Program-made: the position numbers and the translations under genes | Part shown: piece by piece, positions 36,468-49,800 of the stretch | Layout of the letters: every line of letters starts with the position of its first letter | Numbering within the stretch: the first letter of the stretch is position 1 | Assembly (NCBI GenBank): GCA_907165135.1 | Contig: OU015567.1 | Span: forward strand, 13,149,001-13,213,000 | Source: Oikopleura dioica | Taxonomy: Eukaryota; Chordata; Appendicularia; Copelata; Oikopleuridae | Length of the DNA stretch: 64,000 nucleotides | Direction: 5' to 3' | The notes under the pieces: generated by a model | Databases searched by the model: none | What the model saw: only the letters and a program-made list of their open reading frames with translations | Told to the model about the DNA's origin: nothing

Positions 36468-38735
36468 ATGAGCTTCTCGGAAGACAAGGACGACCATTTT
36501 ATGGAGAAGGAGAAAAATGTAATCGGAATGCCGGAAAAGGCGGAAGAGCCTGAGAAAAAGAGTCATTTATTGGCAATTTCTTTGGTACTTGGAATGGCGT
36601 TATTTAACGTTGCTGCGGAACAGGTCAATTTTTATAAAAAAGATTAATTTAAAACAGAAGCATTTTGAATTTCAACTTTTCGCTCTTCGGGGTATTACGT
36701 CAATTTCAAAAGAGGTCGTAAAGTTTCATTCGTCTGCTTTGTAAATTTGCTTTGGCTGGTTTAGGAACTTTCACCTTTGACCCCTAAAAAGTTCGTGAAA
36801 ATTCAAATTAGAACTGGAAAATTACAGTAAAAGGGGGATGAATGTACTCAATTAATAAATGAGCCAGCTAATGATTACAGATGAACTTTTGCTATGAAAT
36901 CATCCCGTATTTCGCCTCATCTTATCTGGAGCAGAAATTATCCATCTCCGTAAATTTTGACGTCAATATCGCTAATTTATCGGGGCGGTTTTATTACGCC
37001 CAATTATTTTAATTCTTGAGCCTGAGGAATAACCTCCATTATTAAAATTTGACTCATCCTACAGTGACTTTTAGACCTCAAAAACACTTGTGGCAGACTA
37101 TGACTTTCCGGCTCCTGTCTTTATACAGTACTTTTCGACCTCATGGATGGTCATTTGCGCACTCGTGTACTCGGCGGGTGTGTGGATTCAAAATTTACGC
37201 AGGAAGGGTTCAATTTGTAAAACTGAGTTTTTTTCCCAAGCGATCCACTCAAAATGGAATAGGCCAAATTTTCTACATGAACTTGACGTGAGTGAGAAAG
37301 TATTCATTTTTGAAACTGACAAAGAGGCTTTCCGTGGAGCGAAAACATCATCCCAAACTTGGAACCGATCGGTTTTACTCCTGGACATTCGATTGTCTTC
37401 AAATTACGCTTCTGCTTCTTGTTCATGTTGATTTATGTCGGCTGTAACGTGCTATACGTTGAAGGGCTGCGTTTTTTGCCAAACACCATGGACGGGCTAA
37501 AAACTCGGCAAATTATTTTGGGAAAAACTCCACCGCCGTCTTTCTAAACGACACCATTAAACATGCTCAAAAAATTAAGCTCGCGGACGCATTTAAGCTC
37601 CTAACAGAACTGCAAACAAAAATGCTATTTTTTTTCTCCACATTTTCGAAATTCTCTAAGTAGTCCAAAAAAGCACTTCTTCGATAATGGCGATGGATCC
37701 AGCGATTGTATTCATGTTTTCAATTTGCTTCCTTGAGAACTTCAAGATGGGCTGGAGGCGCAATCTTCTGCAGATTATTGCGAGTGCAATGGCTGTAACT
37801 GGAACTGTTCTTTTTGCTGTTGATGGGCAAAAAAGTGACGACTCGAATTTTTCAGGAAAAAGTCGTAATTTTTGATTCTTCTAGTTTGAAAACTTTTTTG
37901 CAAAAGCATATTTAGACTTTGAATAAAGAGGATGGAATCAACGATACCATTATTGGAATTCTTCTTATCTGCGGATCAGTGAGTTTATCTTCGACTTATA
38001 AGGTCGCCTTCGCCAAATGCTTTCCCTCCGACCTCGGAATCGGTCAAGTCAGCTGGTTCCTCGGAATTATTGGAGTTTTGAATGCTTTGTTCATTTGGCC
38101 GCTAGTTCTTGGTCTCTCTAAAGTTCGGCTATCTTAATAACGTGAACGGTCGGTATCACGTGTCTGTGCTCGTTACGAGTTTCTTATCCGCACGTTTGAA
38201 ACTGCACCTCATCAATGAGTCGTTAGATAGCCTAAGCGCAGCCGGAATAGAAGTGATTGATGCTGCCGATATCCCCTGGGACTTCCTCGCCCTCTCCGCC
38301 TTTCTAGGACTCTGCTTCAATCTTACACTCAATTTCGGCGTCGCCTACACTTATCTAAGAGTTTCAACTATTTTATCCAGCAGAAGTGTTTGCTAAAAAA
38401 TATCCAAAAGAAACTCGTTACAGCCACTTTATATGGCGATTGGGCAGGCTCTTGTCCCGCCTCTCAATTTTGTGGTGGACCTGATCTTCCGCGAGTTTGA
38501 CTTCAGCACGCTGCAAATTGTCGGATCCGTCGTCTCAGTTTCTGCCTTTTTAGTCGTCCTAATTCCAGTCGAGTCCAGGAAAACAGCAGGCAGGGGTCAA
38601 CTTTCTTTATTTTTTGATCAAACAATAGTATTTTAAGAGCATTCAATTGTTAAATTCAAGTGGCAAAATGACCCCAAAATAGATCCAGAAGACCTGATTG
38701 AAAACCGCGAAGACAAAAACTTCACGACTTTTTGA
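36468..38735 (+). CDS. SLC35F-type (F3/F4-like) multi-pass transporter
   Basis: Start ATG 36468 (MSFSEDKDDHFMEKEK). An acidic N-tail precedes TM1 (LLAISLVLGMALFNVAAEQ), then TSKTLVADYDFPAPVFIQYF, the conserved entry to TM2 in SLC35F proteins. Further spans: FCFLFMLIYVGCNVLYV, IVFMFSICFLENFKMGW, LLQIIASAMAVTGTVLF, GILLICGSVSLSSTYK, WFLGIIGVLNALFIWPLVLGL, FLALSAFLGLCFNLTLNFGV and IVGSVVSVSAFLVVLIPV. It ends at TGA 38733. SLC35F members belong to the drug/metabolite transporter superfamily, and F3 has been linked to thiamine transport, so a vitamin or nucleotide-sugar-like solute is possible. The MDG/TSS junction at about 37496 appears to use a GC-AG intron. Exon edges around 37300 and 38120-38220 are approximate. 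Confidence 0.8.
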
Positions 38736-39841
38736 CTTCCATCGCGATTCGCGAATAGATTTTAATTTACTTTAGAAGTTGATGCAACATCGACTTTGAT
38801 CTTATCCACTAGCCTTGTTCAATTCAATTAATTTATGCCGCAACAAAGTTCAAAACCTTGCTGGTGCTTTTAAATAAACAGCCAAAATTAGTGTTTGGTG
38901 GTGCAACGTTGACGATTTAATTCTGATGATAAGGACATTGATAAGAACTTATCGACGCGTCAGGGTCAACCGCTGGGTGACCGGTAACCAAACACGTGAC
39001 AGCGGATCTAAAATGAGCAGGACAGATTTATTTAGCACAGGATTTGAGGATTGAGCGATTAAATTGAGCGGAATATTGAGGTTAACTCCTTACAGCGGAC
39101 AAATTTAACTTTTTCGATTATTGTCATAAAAGGCTAGACCTTCACTAACCCAGACATTAGCGACTGTATTTTCTAGCAGACATCATTTATCAGTCTAGAC
39201 ACAATTTGTGATGCACTGATTTCTCCACCGGAAATAACTTTTTTTGGAGAATCGATCAGAACTAGGTTGCTCTTGTGCTAGAGAAGACATTGCTAATTAT
39301 TCGTCTTCTGTTTTCGCACGTTATCTTGCAAGTGTAAGTATCCACATCTTCAGAAAAAAGGGAGTGCGAGAGTGCAAAGCCTGACCCTGACGTTCCAGAG
39401 GTCTTTCATAAATTATGGAAATCCTCCAAAAAGGGGAAATTCCGCTACGTTTGCCTCTTTCCACCACTCACGTCTAAAAATCGCAACGAAAATTTAAAAA
39501 TTCGGAAAATCGCAAATTGAATGACGCAATTTCATTTTAATAAAATAATGATATAAAACGCCGAAACGACAACAATTCAAGACAGTCGGCAAAACAAAAT
39601 TAGTACCCAAAATTATGAATTAAAATTTTAGATTGACGCAGAATAGCTCTGATTAGCATTTTCTCTATCGGTTCCAGTGCTCCGACACCTAATCTTTTCA
39701 GAGATTGACGTAAGGAAAATTGTCGCTAGAGTCATTTTCCACAGCTTTTAAAACGCTCAGGCTGTGAAGCGTTTCCATCATAACTCGAGTGAAACTACTC
39801 TCTACTCGACATTTTATTTAAAACTCTTTATTTAAAAAACA
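38736..39841. other. intergenic region
   Basis: About 1.1 kb of AT-rich DNA with no supported gene, RNA or repeat. Confidence 0.5.
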
Positions 39842-40069
39842 ATGACCGAAGATCCACAAAAAACACCAGTACCATCCAGCAGCTGCTTGCTTGTTTCAGT
39901 CAACCACGAGCGATTCCAGAGCACCAGATTTTGCAAGAACATTCAACACTGCAAGAGACGACTTTCTGGGAAGATAATTGAAGTTTCGAAGAAAAATTTG
40001 AGGAAATCGAGAAGAAGAAAAATCGGCCTCGTTTTTATGGGATGCATTTCTGTTGATTGTCACGATTAA
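39842..40069 (+). CDS. weak candidate small gene
   Basis: ATG 39842 (MTEDPQKTPVPSSS) opens a frame of 75 residues. A GT-AG intron at 39870-39899 would instead give MTEDPQKTP followed by STTSDSRAPDFARTFNTARD, which looks more protein-like but soon meets a stop. An AATAAA-type signal occurs near 40151. No family recognised. It may be a first exon or chance. Confidence 0.22.
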   Translation: MTEDPQKTPVPSSSCLLVSVNHERFQSTRFCKNIQHCKRRLSGKIIEVSKKNLRKSRRRKIGLVFMGCISVDCHD

Positions 40070-40869
40070 CTGGGAAAAAGCATCCTTTTCTTTATTTATG
40101 TTTCTGTCAAAAATCATTAAATTTATGTTCATGAGCTCGAACTTTCGTTCAATAAACCGGAGAAAATTGAAATAAAAAATCGACCTGTAGGAAATGAAAA
40201 AGCACTTGAAAGTGATGAGTGCACGTTCCAACGGAAGTTCCTGGATTATTCGACTCGAATTTCTGCACGTTCCAAAGAATTACATCAAAATAAGCTTTGA
40301 ACTTTTTAATTTGCGAGAAAATCAGCCTGCAAGAAAGAAACACAGGGAGTTTAATTGTTCTTCGAAAGTATATTACAGTTAGATACCACACAATTAGCTA
40401 TGTACAATTTACAAAAGCTTCATTTTAGGATTCTTTTCTTTTTTAGCAAAACTCAAATCATCTGGGCAGTTAATGCAGCTTGAGGGCGAAAATGTCCACC
40501 CAAAGCTTGGAAAATAAATATTGATGATCTTCTTTTTCAAAATTATCTTTTGGTAGTTTATCATTTTTAACAAAAGATGCTCTAGTTCTCAGGAACGGCC
40601 TTATACTGAGCGATCTTCTTGGGCTTCTTTATAAAATTTACATTATTTCGTATCATACTATTCAAGCATAATTATTGAAGCAATAATTATGATTTTTATT
40701 CTAGTGATTTAAAAACAGGCAAAGCGGATTTATGCCCATTAAAAATCGGACTAAAATATAAGCAAAAAAGCTAAAAAGTTATCTAGGGGGCGTTAAAGTT
40801 GAAGGATATTTACAGGAAGAGGACAGTAACGTTTGTTCAACATTAGTTCTTTGCAAGTATTAGGCATTT
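40070..40869. other. intergenic region
   Basis: AT-rich. One short minus-strand segment (about 40592-40640) reads KKPKKIAQYKAVPEN then stop and could be a lost 3' exon, but no partner exon is visible. Nothing else supported. Confidence 0.4.
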
Positions 40870-43800
40870 TTAGCACTCGAGCGATTTGTTCCAGGCACAG
40901 ACGGCAGTTTTTGGATTGCAGTTGCACTTCAGCTGCTTCTGCAATTTCGACGAGTCACTTGCACATGTGACACTCTTGCATTTACCAGCCTAAATGAATT
41001 GATGCTTTTTCAACTCTCTTTTTGAGTAAATATCTTACCCTCGGAGCGTAGAAAATCTTTCCAGCGAGGCTCATACTCCTCGAAGACTCGACACGGTCGA
41101 TCACCTTCTTGCTAACTGGCTTGATGCAGCTTGAATCGTCCCAGCCGATTGGCATCTCGCAGCCTATTGTTAAAATGATAAGAAATCAAAATGAAAGAAG
41201 ATAGAAAGGGGAAGGATTTGATACCAATAGGACAAATCGGGGGCGATTTGCTCCAGTCGCAACTGCCATTTTTGCAAACGCAAGTTGTCTTCGATGCATT
41301 TGGCTTCCATAAAAATCCGTAGAATGCCTGGTTTTGGTTCTTAAATTACCGCAAAAAAGATGCTTTCCAGAAAAGCTCGTACTTGAAAAAATTGAATCTG
41401 AACCATTCCTTGTCGCAGAAAATTCTTCCACACTGAGTCCCTTCTGGATAAAATCCGTTCTTGATGACGGCCTTCTTCTTATTTGCGCCCTTGCATAGAC
41501 CGTATTTATACTGTGCTTCAATTTTGCAACCAGCAGCTTGTGCTTCTTCCACCGCTGCTTTGGGGCAATCTGAAATAAAATAATTTTAGACGATTGAACT
41601 TAAGAAGACCCTTGTCTATGAATAATCCCGAGATTAGGATCGAGCTTACCTTGATTAGAACACTGCTGGCTTTGTTGAGCAGTTCCTTGACAAGTTTCGC
41701 CATCCGGGCAGGATCGTGTACGCGTTTGTTGTCCCTCTCCGCAGCTAGCGCTGAATAAAGCGTTTTAGAAACTTGGTTAGTTTCGTTTTCGAGGATTAAT
41801 AGAATCAAAGAATCGGAGCTCTTGTTCAGTTCTTGCCGTAAGTACTCGGGAAAAGTAAAATAAACAGATATTTGAGGATGTTACCAGAGCATGTTTAATT
41901 TACTTATTTATGTCTCCTTTCGAAGACTACAGTGGTGAATCCTCGATTGGGAAGGACGCGCTGAATCCTCGATTGGGAAGCGGCAGCGCATATAGCAAGC
42001 CAATCTCTAGAGAAGTGCGGTGCGGACCGAATCCTCGATTGGGAAGCGGCAAGTCAAAGTGACCTTCCCAATCGAGGATTCACCACTGTACTTTAATCAG
42101 GTCGCGGAAAATCGACAAAAATTAGCATATTAGCTTGAACTTTTCTCTATTCTAAAAACTCGCGCGTGCCTACTTTCCATTTCAAAGCTCCGTAAAAGCG
42201 AAAAAAACGCGCTGTTACCTGCACTGAGTCCAAGCTGTCCAGTCCGCCCAGCCAAGTGCGACCGGGCATTCTTCTTCACCGCAGCTTCTCGATTCGGCTG
42301 TAATGAACTTACGACACTGAGGCTTTCTTCCAGAGCAGGATCGGCTCCGTTCTTGGGTTCCTCCTCCACAACTGACGCTGCAAGAACTCCACGAAGTCCA
42401 AGAACCGAGCATGCTTGCCGCTGCCGTTGGTTTTTTCACATTATTGGCTGAAATAAAAAAGTAAGTTAAGAACAATCAAGATTCTTTTTTTTAACTTACC
42501 ACAAGCTTTCTCTGTGCACGTTTCCATTTCAGCGGCATCTGCAGCTGGGCATTCCGAACTTCCGATACTTGCGTAAAGGCAGCCTCTGGATCGTGCTCGG
42601 TGGCCTTGACCGCAGGTGCTCGAGCATGGGGACCAGATTCCCCAGCCACTCCAGCTAGGGCAAGGAAGACCTCCGCAGAATTGGAAATCTTGCTCGTCCT
42701 TCTTTGGGCAACTAGAACTTCCTACCTGTGCGCCCTCGCATTCCCGTGTTCGACGCTAAGAAAAGTTGATTATCTAAGCTATTCTGTTGAGCGCGCGTTT
42801 ATTATCATAGAACTTTGATTCCTGCGTAAAAATCAAAAGTGTTCAAGTATTCCAAGTAGGCCTACCTGTTGTCCGTGGCCGCAAGTTTTGCTACATCCTT
42901 CCCAAGCGCCCCAATTCGCCCAGCCAGGGCAAGTGTGCGTGTTACACTGTTCAGTTTCAATATTATCAAAACGGGAGCACGAGCCTTGCCCGATAAAACC
43001 TCCATCGCAGAGTCTATTTCTCCTGCGCATTCCGGCGCCACAAGAGCGTGAACAACCGCTCCAGGCTCCCCACCCGCCCCAGGCGATGCTAGATACTTCC
43101 TTTGCGCCAGGGGCGGAAACGGCCTCTGGCTCGAATCCGAGGCAGTTGCAGGATTCGGACTCGACGTTCTGTCCTTCGGGGCAGCCTACCGCGTAACCAG
43201 CCTGGCCTCCTTTGCAAAATCTGAGTCGCTTTCTTGAACAGTTGCCGCGGCGGTCAGCTTGACAGGAATCCCATTCAGACCATTCACCAAATCTGAAAAA
43301 TTAAATTACCGAAAGATTAACTCCCAGACTCCGCCGACGTGTTATTTCAGCACGCAGCGAATTAGGGGATAAACTCAATTATCTCTTCTCTTTATTCCCT
43401 TATGCTAAAAACTATTGACCGAGAATCTATGGAACTATTGTCTGTCTGGGAGTCAATGTTGTGGCCAAAATTGTTGTTTTAGAATAACAGGTAGTTCCGC
43501 TTTTTCTCGCTCAAAATTGCAATTTTCACCCCAGAAACCACAATTCTCCTTATTTTCTCACCTCGGTGCATTAGCACAGCTTGCCCAGGCCCACTTCCAA
43601 GCACCAGACATTGAACTTCTTATGTGCATATCTTGCGGGCAGAGTTGCTGCTCGAAACTGTAGCCGTTGACCTGGAGCGTGTTGATTTGATCGCTTATAA
43701 GCCAGAAGTTATCCGTTGCTGTCGAGTAGTAGTACAGGAAATACTCGCGTCCGGGCCCTTCAAGTTCGTAGATTGGTCGATCATTTAGAGATCGTCCTTC

Positions 43801-46800
43801 TAATCGAGCGAATACTTTGCCTTGCACAGGGTTAGAAAATGTATGCATCGTTCACGTTTGATTAAAGACTACCATGCAATCACGAAAAGATAATGTGACG
43901 AGATTCGACTAGAAAATAGATACTTTCAGCCACTTTTCTGCTTAGCTTTTCATTCAGCAGACTAGGCCATCTGTAGCAAGTTACGATTGCGCACTTTTAC
44001 AAATTGGTTGTTTCGAGTAGCTCCCGTGATAAAGAACCATTACTCAAACACGAGTGCTTTTGATAATAAATTGGAACACCTCCGAAAAGTGCTTTTCCAA
44101 GTGGCTGCTACGTAGAGTTCGCGAAACAATTCTTTTTTTTTTGACCTAAATGCGAAAATTTAACCCTTATCCTTCAATTTCGACGCGGTCGCAGCAAACT
44201 TTCTCGACGCAGCCGGCTTCGTCGGATCCATCAGCGCAGTCGACCAATCCGTCGCACACCTAATCAAATATTTTAGAATTTGGCTGGTTGAAGACAGTCA
44301 TTAACATCTCGCGTGGTTGCGGCACTGTAACAAGCAGCAATTTCCTGAGATGAACACGCGTCTTAGGTAAAAAGTAAGTATTCATGGCGAAAATTTACAC
44401 AGTACAAAAACAGTAGCTTTTTAAGTTATCTGAGCGAGCTTGGGGACTGTCGACATCTATTTACAGTGCCAGTCAACAGTAAACGAAATTTTAATATTTG
44501 CGATTCAGCTTTTGCTTCTTTCTCTTTCCCTCTTTTGGTTTCTCTGACTACCACTCATAAAAACTCATGGCGGAGAAAGAGAAATTTCTTGATCCTAATT
44601 TGGATCCTTTTACTTCAATTAGAACAAGAACGTAAGAAAACGGATTGATGATTAAAATTATATATCTAGTGCTGCCGAGGAAATTGTGAAAGATCAAAAT
44701 CAGTGTGTTAAAGATTTGAAGGATCTAACCGAATGCCAAATTGAGATTGAAAACATTAAAAAATCTAGGTCAAGAAAAAAACACGAAGCGAAGGAGGCAA
44801 AAAGTTTGTGAATTTCGAACTTTTTTAGCTAAAATGTTATAAGATGCAAGAGAAAGATTTGAAAAAGAATGCGAAAGACTGGAAGGCGAGAAGAATGAAT
44901 TACAGAGAAAAATTACAGAGATTAATCTTAATCTTGATCTTGAAAAAATTGAAGTTGCGAAATGCTAAGGTTCTTCACTATTCATTTGTTTTAATAATGC
45001 TTTGCTATATCTGAGTGAAGTGATAAGACATACAAGAAACTTCAAGACCGAATCAAAGAAGATGACATCAAGCTTGAACGATATGAGGAAACAAAAAGAA
45101 AAATCACAGAAAGAGCATTTCGTGGACGTAAATGTGCTCTTTGCATGAAGTCTTTCTCAGAGAGTGTTCAAGAAGCTTGTATTCGAGTAAATATCAATTA
45201 ACTTCTCAAAACACGGGCGCGCTACTATACCCTCAAAACACGGGGTCCAATAATTGGACCACAATGCATTATGCAGCCCCGCGCGGCGCGCCAAATTCAT
45301 AGTGTGAAAAATAGCGCTCAGAACTTTTGGCTCTAATTGACGTTTCCATTGAGTAAAAAAGATTATAAATATATTGTTAGAGAGCTTGAACCCTCTTCTA
45401 TAATAATTTACAATTGTAAATCGAAAAATCCGTTTCGATATTCCACCAGAGAGCGAAAGAGAAATATGGCGCAAAACGCCACCACTTTTGAGTTTTCATT
45501 CGAAACTTCACAGAGTGGTTCGTTTTCGTCCTATCAGCTCACATTACAAAATTCAGGTCAAACAGATTACTAGAACGGGAAATACAGGGGGTAAAAGTCG
45601 CCGTGGTCCAATGATTGGACCACGTGCCTTGAGAAGTTAACAAGAATACGTAAACTTTAGCTTGAAGTTAAGTGCGGTCATCGATTTTGTGAAAGCTGCT
45701 TGCAGAATAAATCTCAGCAAAATCTAGATAAAAGCGAAAAATGCCCAACATGCGGCAAAAAATTTAAGAAGGAGGACATTCGACGTCTCTTGTGATCAAC
45801 AAGCTGGAATATTGAATACTTTTCTTTTTGAAAAAAATAAATTCACTTTCTTTTTACTTTATCATAAAAATTCTTCGCGGAACAGACTTTGATAACGATC
45901 ACGAAATAATATTATAATAATGATATTCTCTCGAATGGGACTTGAAGTGATCTAAGCTGGATTTGAACTAACCTTGTTGACGTAAGTGTGTCCAACGCCG
46001 CTTCGGCATTGCCACTTGCCGCCCATGCACTCGTAGCCCATTCCACCGCAGTTGTAGATTTCGCAGATTTGGAGAGCATCGTTTTGGGAAAATCGGTTTC
46101 GCTGGACGACGACGGGCTTTCCGGATTCTCGGTGAACAACTGTTGGTTCTCCATTCACCGAAAAAGCGTAACCACCTTATAAAAAATCGTTAATATTAGT
46201 CTTCCGATTTCGTGGATGTCCTTGTTACGGAAGTTTATGTATCAAAAATTCATCGCTTAGAGATAATCTGGGATAAAATACGCGGCTTCCGTCCTTTCGA
46301 AATAATGAAAAAACGTGCGTGCGTTCGCCCTTCCTGAAATTCAAAAGCATGTCAGAAAAGCGTACATAAACTCGCCACGGAAAGTTAAAGGGCCAACCTC
46401 TCTAAGTGAAATTGTTTTTTTTTTTCGAGCAACGTCCTCAAAAAAAGTCTCATTCTTCCACTGCTTACCGTAATGCATGACAGATTGGAAATCGGAGAGA
46501 GGCGATTTTCTGGCAGTTAGATTTTCTGGCAGTTAGACTTTCTGGCAAAGGCGATTTTCTGGCACTGCCAGAAAATCTAACTTCCAGAAAATCGCCTTTG
46601 CCAGAAAATCTAACTGCCAGAAAGTCTAACTGCCAGAAAATCGCCTTTTTAGTATGCATATTATTTGAAACTCTGCAAAAAACTCTTTTTAATAAAATCA
46701 TTTATAAATTCGAAAAACTGGTGATTATCACACAAATTTCATTCCGGAGCAGTTTCAGCAGGAGTTTGCACCTTTCGACGGGAGCGTTTGATCTAAAAGC

Positions 46801-49800
46801 CGACTATTCAGGGCGCTAAAAAAGACGACGAATTTGGAATTGAAATTTCTGCGCTAAAAATAGAATGAGGGCAGCATCCACAGTTCGTTCTTGCTATTTT
46901 CGGAGTAACAAACGGGTTAACAGGCAGCTGAAAAGTTAGATTTTGATTTTTCTGAGAAAATGGAGGATGATGAAGAGAATGCGGATAGAAAAATGTTGAA
47001 ACTGACACCGATTCCACCACCTTCTGAGGAAGAATTTTCAGGATAGTTTTATAACAAGTTCAGTTTCAAAAAGCATTTGCGTGCGCCATTATCTCAGTGG
47101 GTGCTCACTGTGACCAAGTACTCGAAATCAGATGCAAACACCGGGTGATTAACACAGAAATTCCCGGAAGAAGCTGATTTATGTTTGCTACAGCTATTAA
47201 TCTTGAATAAATGGGTCAAAAGTGGCCTTTGTCAATGAATTTTTATAAAACGTGTAAGAAAACATTGGTGGTACTGTCGAAAACCCTGCCTTGGTAACGA
47301 TTCAACGAAACTCAAAAAACAATGCATCCTTCCTCGTCAAAGTTGCTTCCAGATCATTTGCTTTCAAAGCAAGAAAAGCGAAGAAAACGATTCTGCATTC
47401 TAAAAACGACGATCCTGACTTCCGTTTCAAGATGCGAGTCGAGTGTGAAAATCAATCATATTCGAAAGACGCTTCATTCCGCTGTTCAACGAAGATTTGG
47501 ATGTTTGCAAAAGTTGTTGATATGGAATCTCCTCGTTTTTTTGAGCTCAGCAATTGGCGATGTGGAAAGCTAGAGTCGAAAGTAGACATTCACATGAATA
47601 AATGTCTGAAGAACGATGCACTCGAAAAGAAGCGATTACAGTACGCAACGACTGTGTCCATGCTCAACAGGAACCAAATTCGCCCAAAAAGTCAACAGAC
47701 AATTCGTGGAGAAGTTCAAAAAGATTCACAACTTTCGAGCATGGAAAGAGGCAATCTTTTCACGAAAAAGGAGATGAGACGTCTTGCTCAGAATTCCAGA
47801 AAGTACGAAAGAAAAATAAAGGCCGCTACAGTTCCTGATCCTCGACGCTTGGAAGACTGGATGACAGTACTAGGAAAGTGATTTATTTGACCGAGCACAG
47901 ATGCACGAAAGAAATGACAGTGAATATAGTTTAGTTAAATCTTGAGTTGAATTATCCTTTAGAGCTTGGGACATCCTTGATACGGTAGAAAAGCAGAGGC
48001 CGTGCGTTCTTCTTTTTCCTTTGTCTTTCCCTGAACTAACATAAATTCGAAGCCGCAAGCGGCTTCTCTTACGATGCAGGAGTTCTTGGGGCTTCGAGGA
48101 CCCGAGCAGCGGGAGCTCCAGCTCGAGCGGGTGCTTTCTTTGCTGTTGTAGAAACTGCAGCGAATTTGAAGCGGGAGTCACACCAGCGTTCGCTCTCGCA
48201 TGAACGGGACCAAGAGGTTCTCCCTTTGAAATCAGAATTGAAAAAGGATTTCGCGTTCTTTTTGATTTACCTGATAGTTAGCGTCGAAAAACTTTTTAAA
48301 CCATTGAACGAAGTGTGAGACACTTGACAGTGGTGAAAGGAAATTACTTTGCATGACGTTGTCGCCACGGAAGCAGATTTCTCCTTTTCCTTCGCGCGCA
48401 TAATAATCCATGTCGGGCACGTCAACAAGTTTAAAAAATATTAGCCATCGGCAAATAGCTGAACCAGACGTCGCTTGTTTTCCAAGGCTCTTTAACCGAG
48501 AAGATTGTAATGCCACAGCAGACGGTGCAGATGTTCTTGTGAGTCAAGACGACGCCTTTCGGATCGCCAGTCGTGTCGGATGTGTAATTGATCGTAGCAA
48601 TGTCTGAATAATGAAATTAAATGATCGCCCCTATTTTTATCATTTTTACCTGAAGAAGTCGGCGGAACATTATCAAACGAGCTGTCTTTTCCGATTGCAA
48701 TAAAATCGTCGAAACTTATGATTTTATAATTGGAGGACTTGACCTTCTTGAATTTTCGAAACACAACGATTGTTTGAAGATGAGCAGGCTTGATTTTGAG
48801 AATGAGGTCAAGTTTCTTTTGATTTTGAACGAAGCAGATTGGAGCTTCAATCTGAAGAAAAAGTAAAAATAATCTCGTAAAGAAGTTGTAAACTTACGTG
48901 CTCGAGAATGTATTTGACTGCTTGTTCACCAAAAGTATCGTAAAGCGAAACATTGCATATATTTTGATAGTATCCTCCAATGATTACTGCGTCGTATTCG
49001 TAGCAATTCGACGAGTAGATCGCAATTTTGCTTTCTCCACTGATAAGTCCGTGCTTTTTCAGTGAATTCGCCAGGTATTGAGATGTTGCAGCGAACTCGC
49101 CATAAGTACGGGTCGTGTAATCTGTCAAATCTGGCGTCGGAGTGCCTCAAATGATAGCATTATCACTGGCGGTCTCTCTTCCTCGCTGGAAGCACTCAAG
49201 AATTGTCTGAATAACTGTAAAGAAAGTTCTGAGTGATACGCTTTACCTGTGGATAATCAGCTGGCAGAGTCCAGAGTCCTTTCTTCTCGCAGAGAATATT
49301 GTGTCTTGCGAAGGTTTCAGAATCTGCTTCATAACTTTGTGGCGCGTCAACGTAGTCTAATTTCTTGTTTCTGTGTAGAGTTATAATTTTGATGAAGACA
49401 AACCTTATCTACGCCCATTTTTTGAACGAGTTTTGCAAGACTTTGAAGTTATTGACATATTCGTGCTCGTGTTTTGCATTGTACTTTACTGTCTTTAGTC
49501 GGATGGAACCTAAACCAAATGTAGCTTGATTAAAAACGATTCGAAAGATGAGGGGTAAGGTGGAGACAACGAGGACATCATTTTTGTTTCACGAAACGAA
49601 CATTGAAAAGTAATAATTCATTAATAAATCACGAAAAGGCGATGGTGAAACAAAATGGATTCTAATGAATGAGTTTCTTTCGCCGGAACAACGAAGCCCG
49701 ATATGGGATGAAGCTCTAGCTTTTGCGACTCAACACGATTTGCGCATGCTGACCTCTTCAAAACACTGGTTTGTTGACGGTAAATTCTTTACGAAAGGCC

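Noticed and set aside
46495-46645. Independent MITE separate from the one at 53486-53606
   Set aside because: Neither palindrome has its own TSD, while the outer flanks of the pair share a 9-bp TSD and enclose a MULE transposase, so they are two ends of one element.
47322-47573. Overlapping 83-aa plus frame in MULE exon 2
   Set aside because: The longer frame (47259-47873) joins both neighbours in phase.
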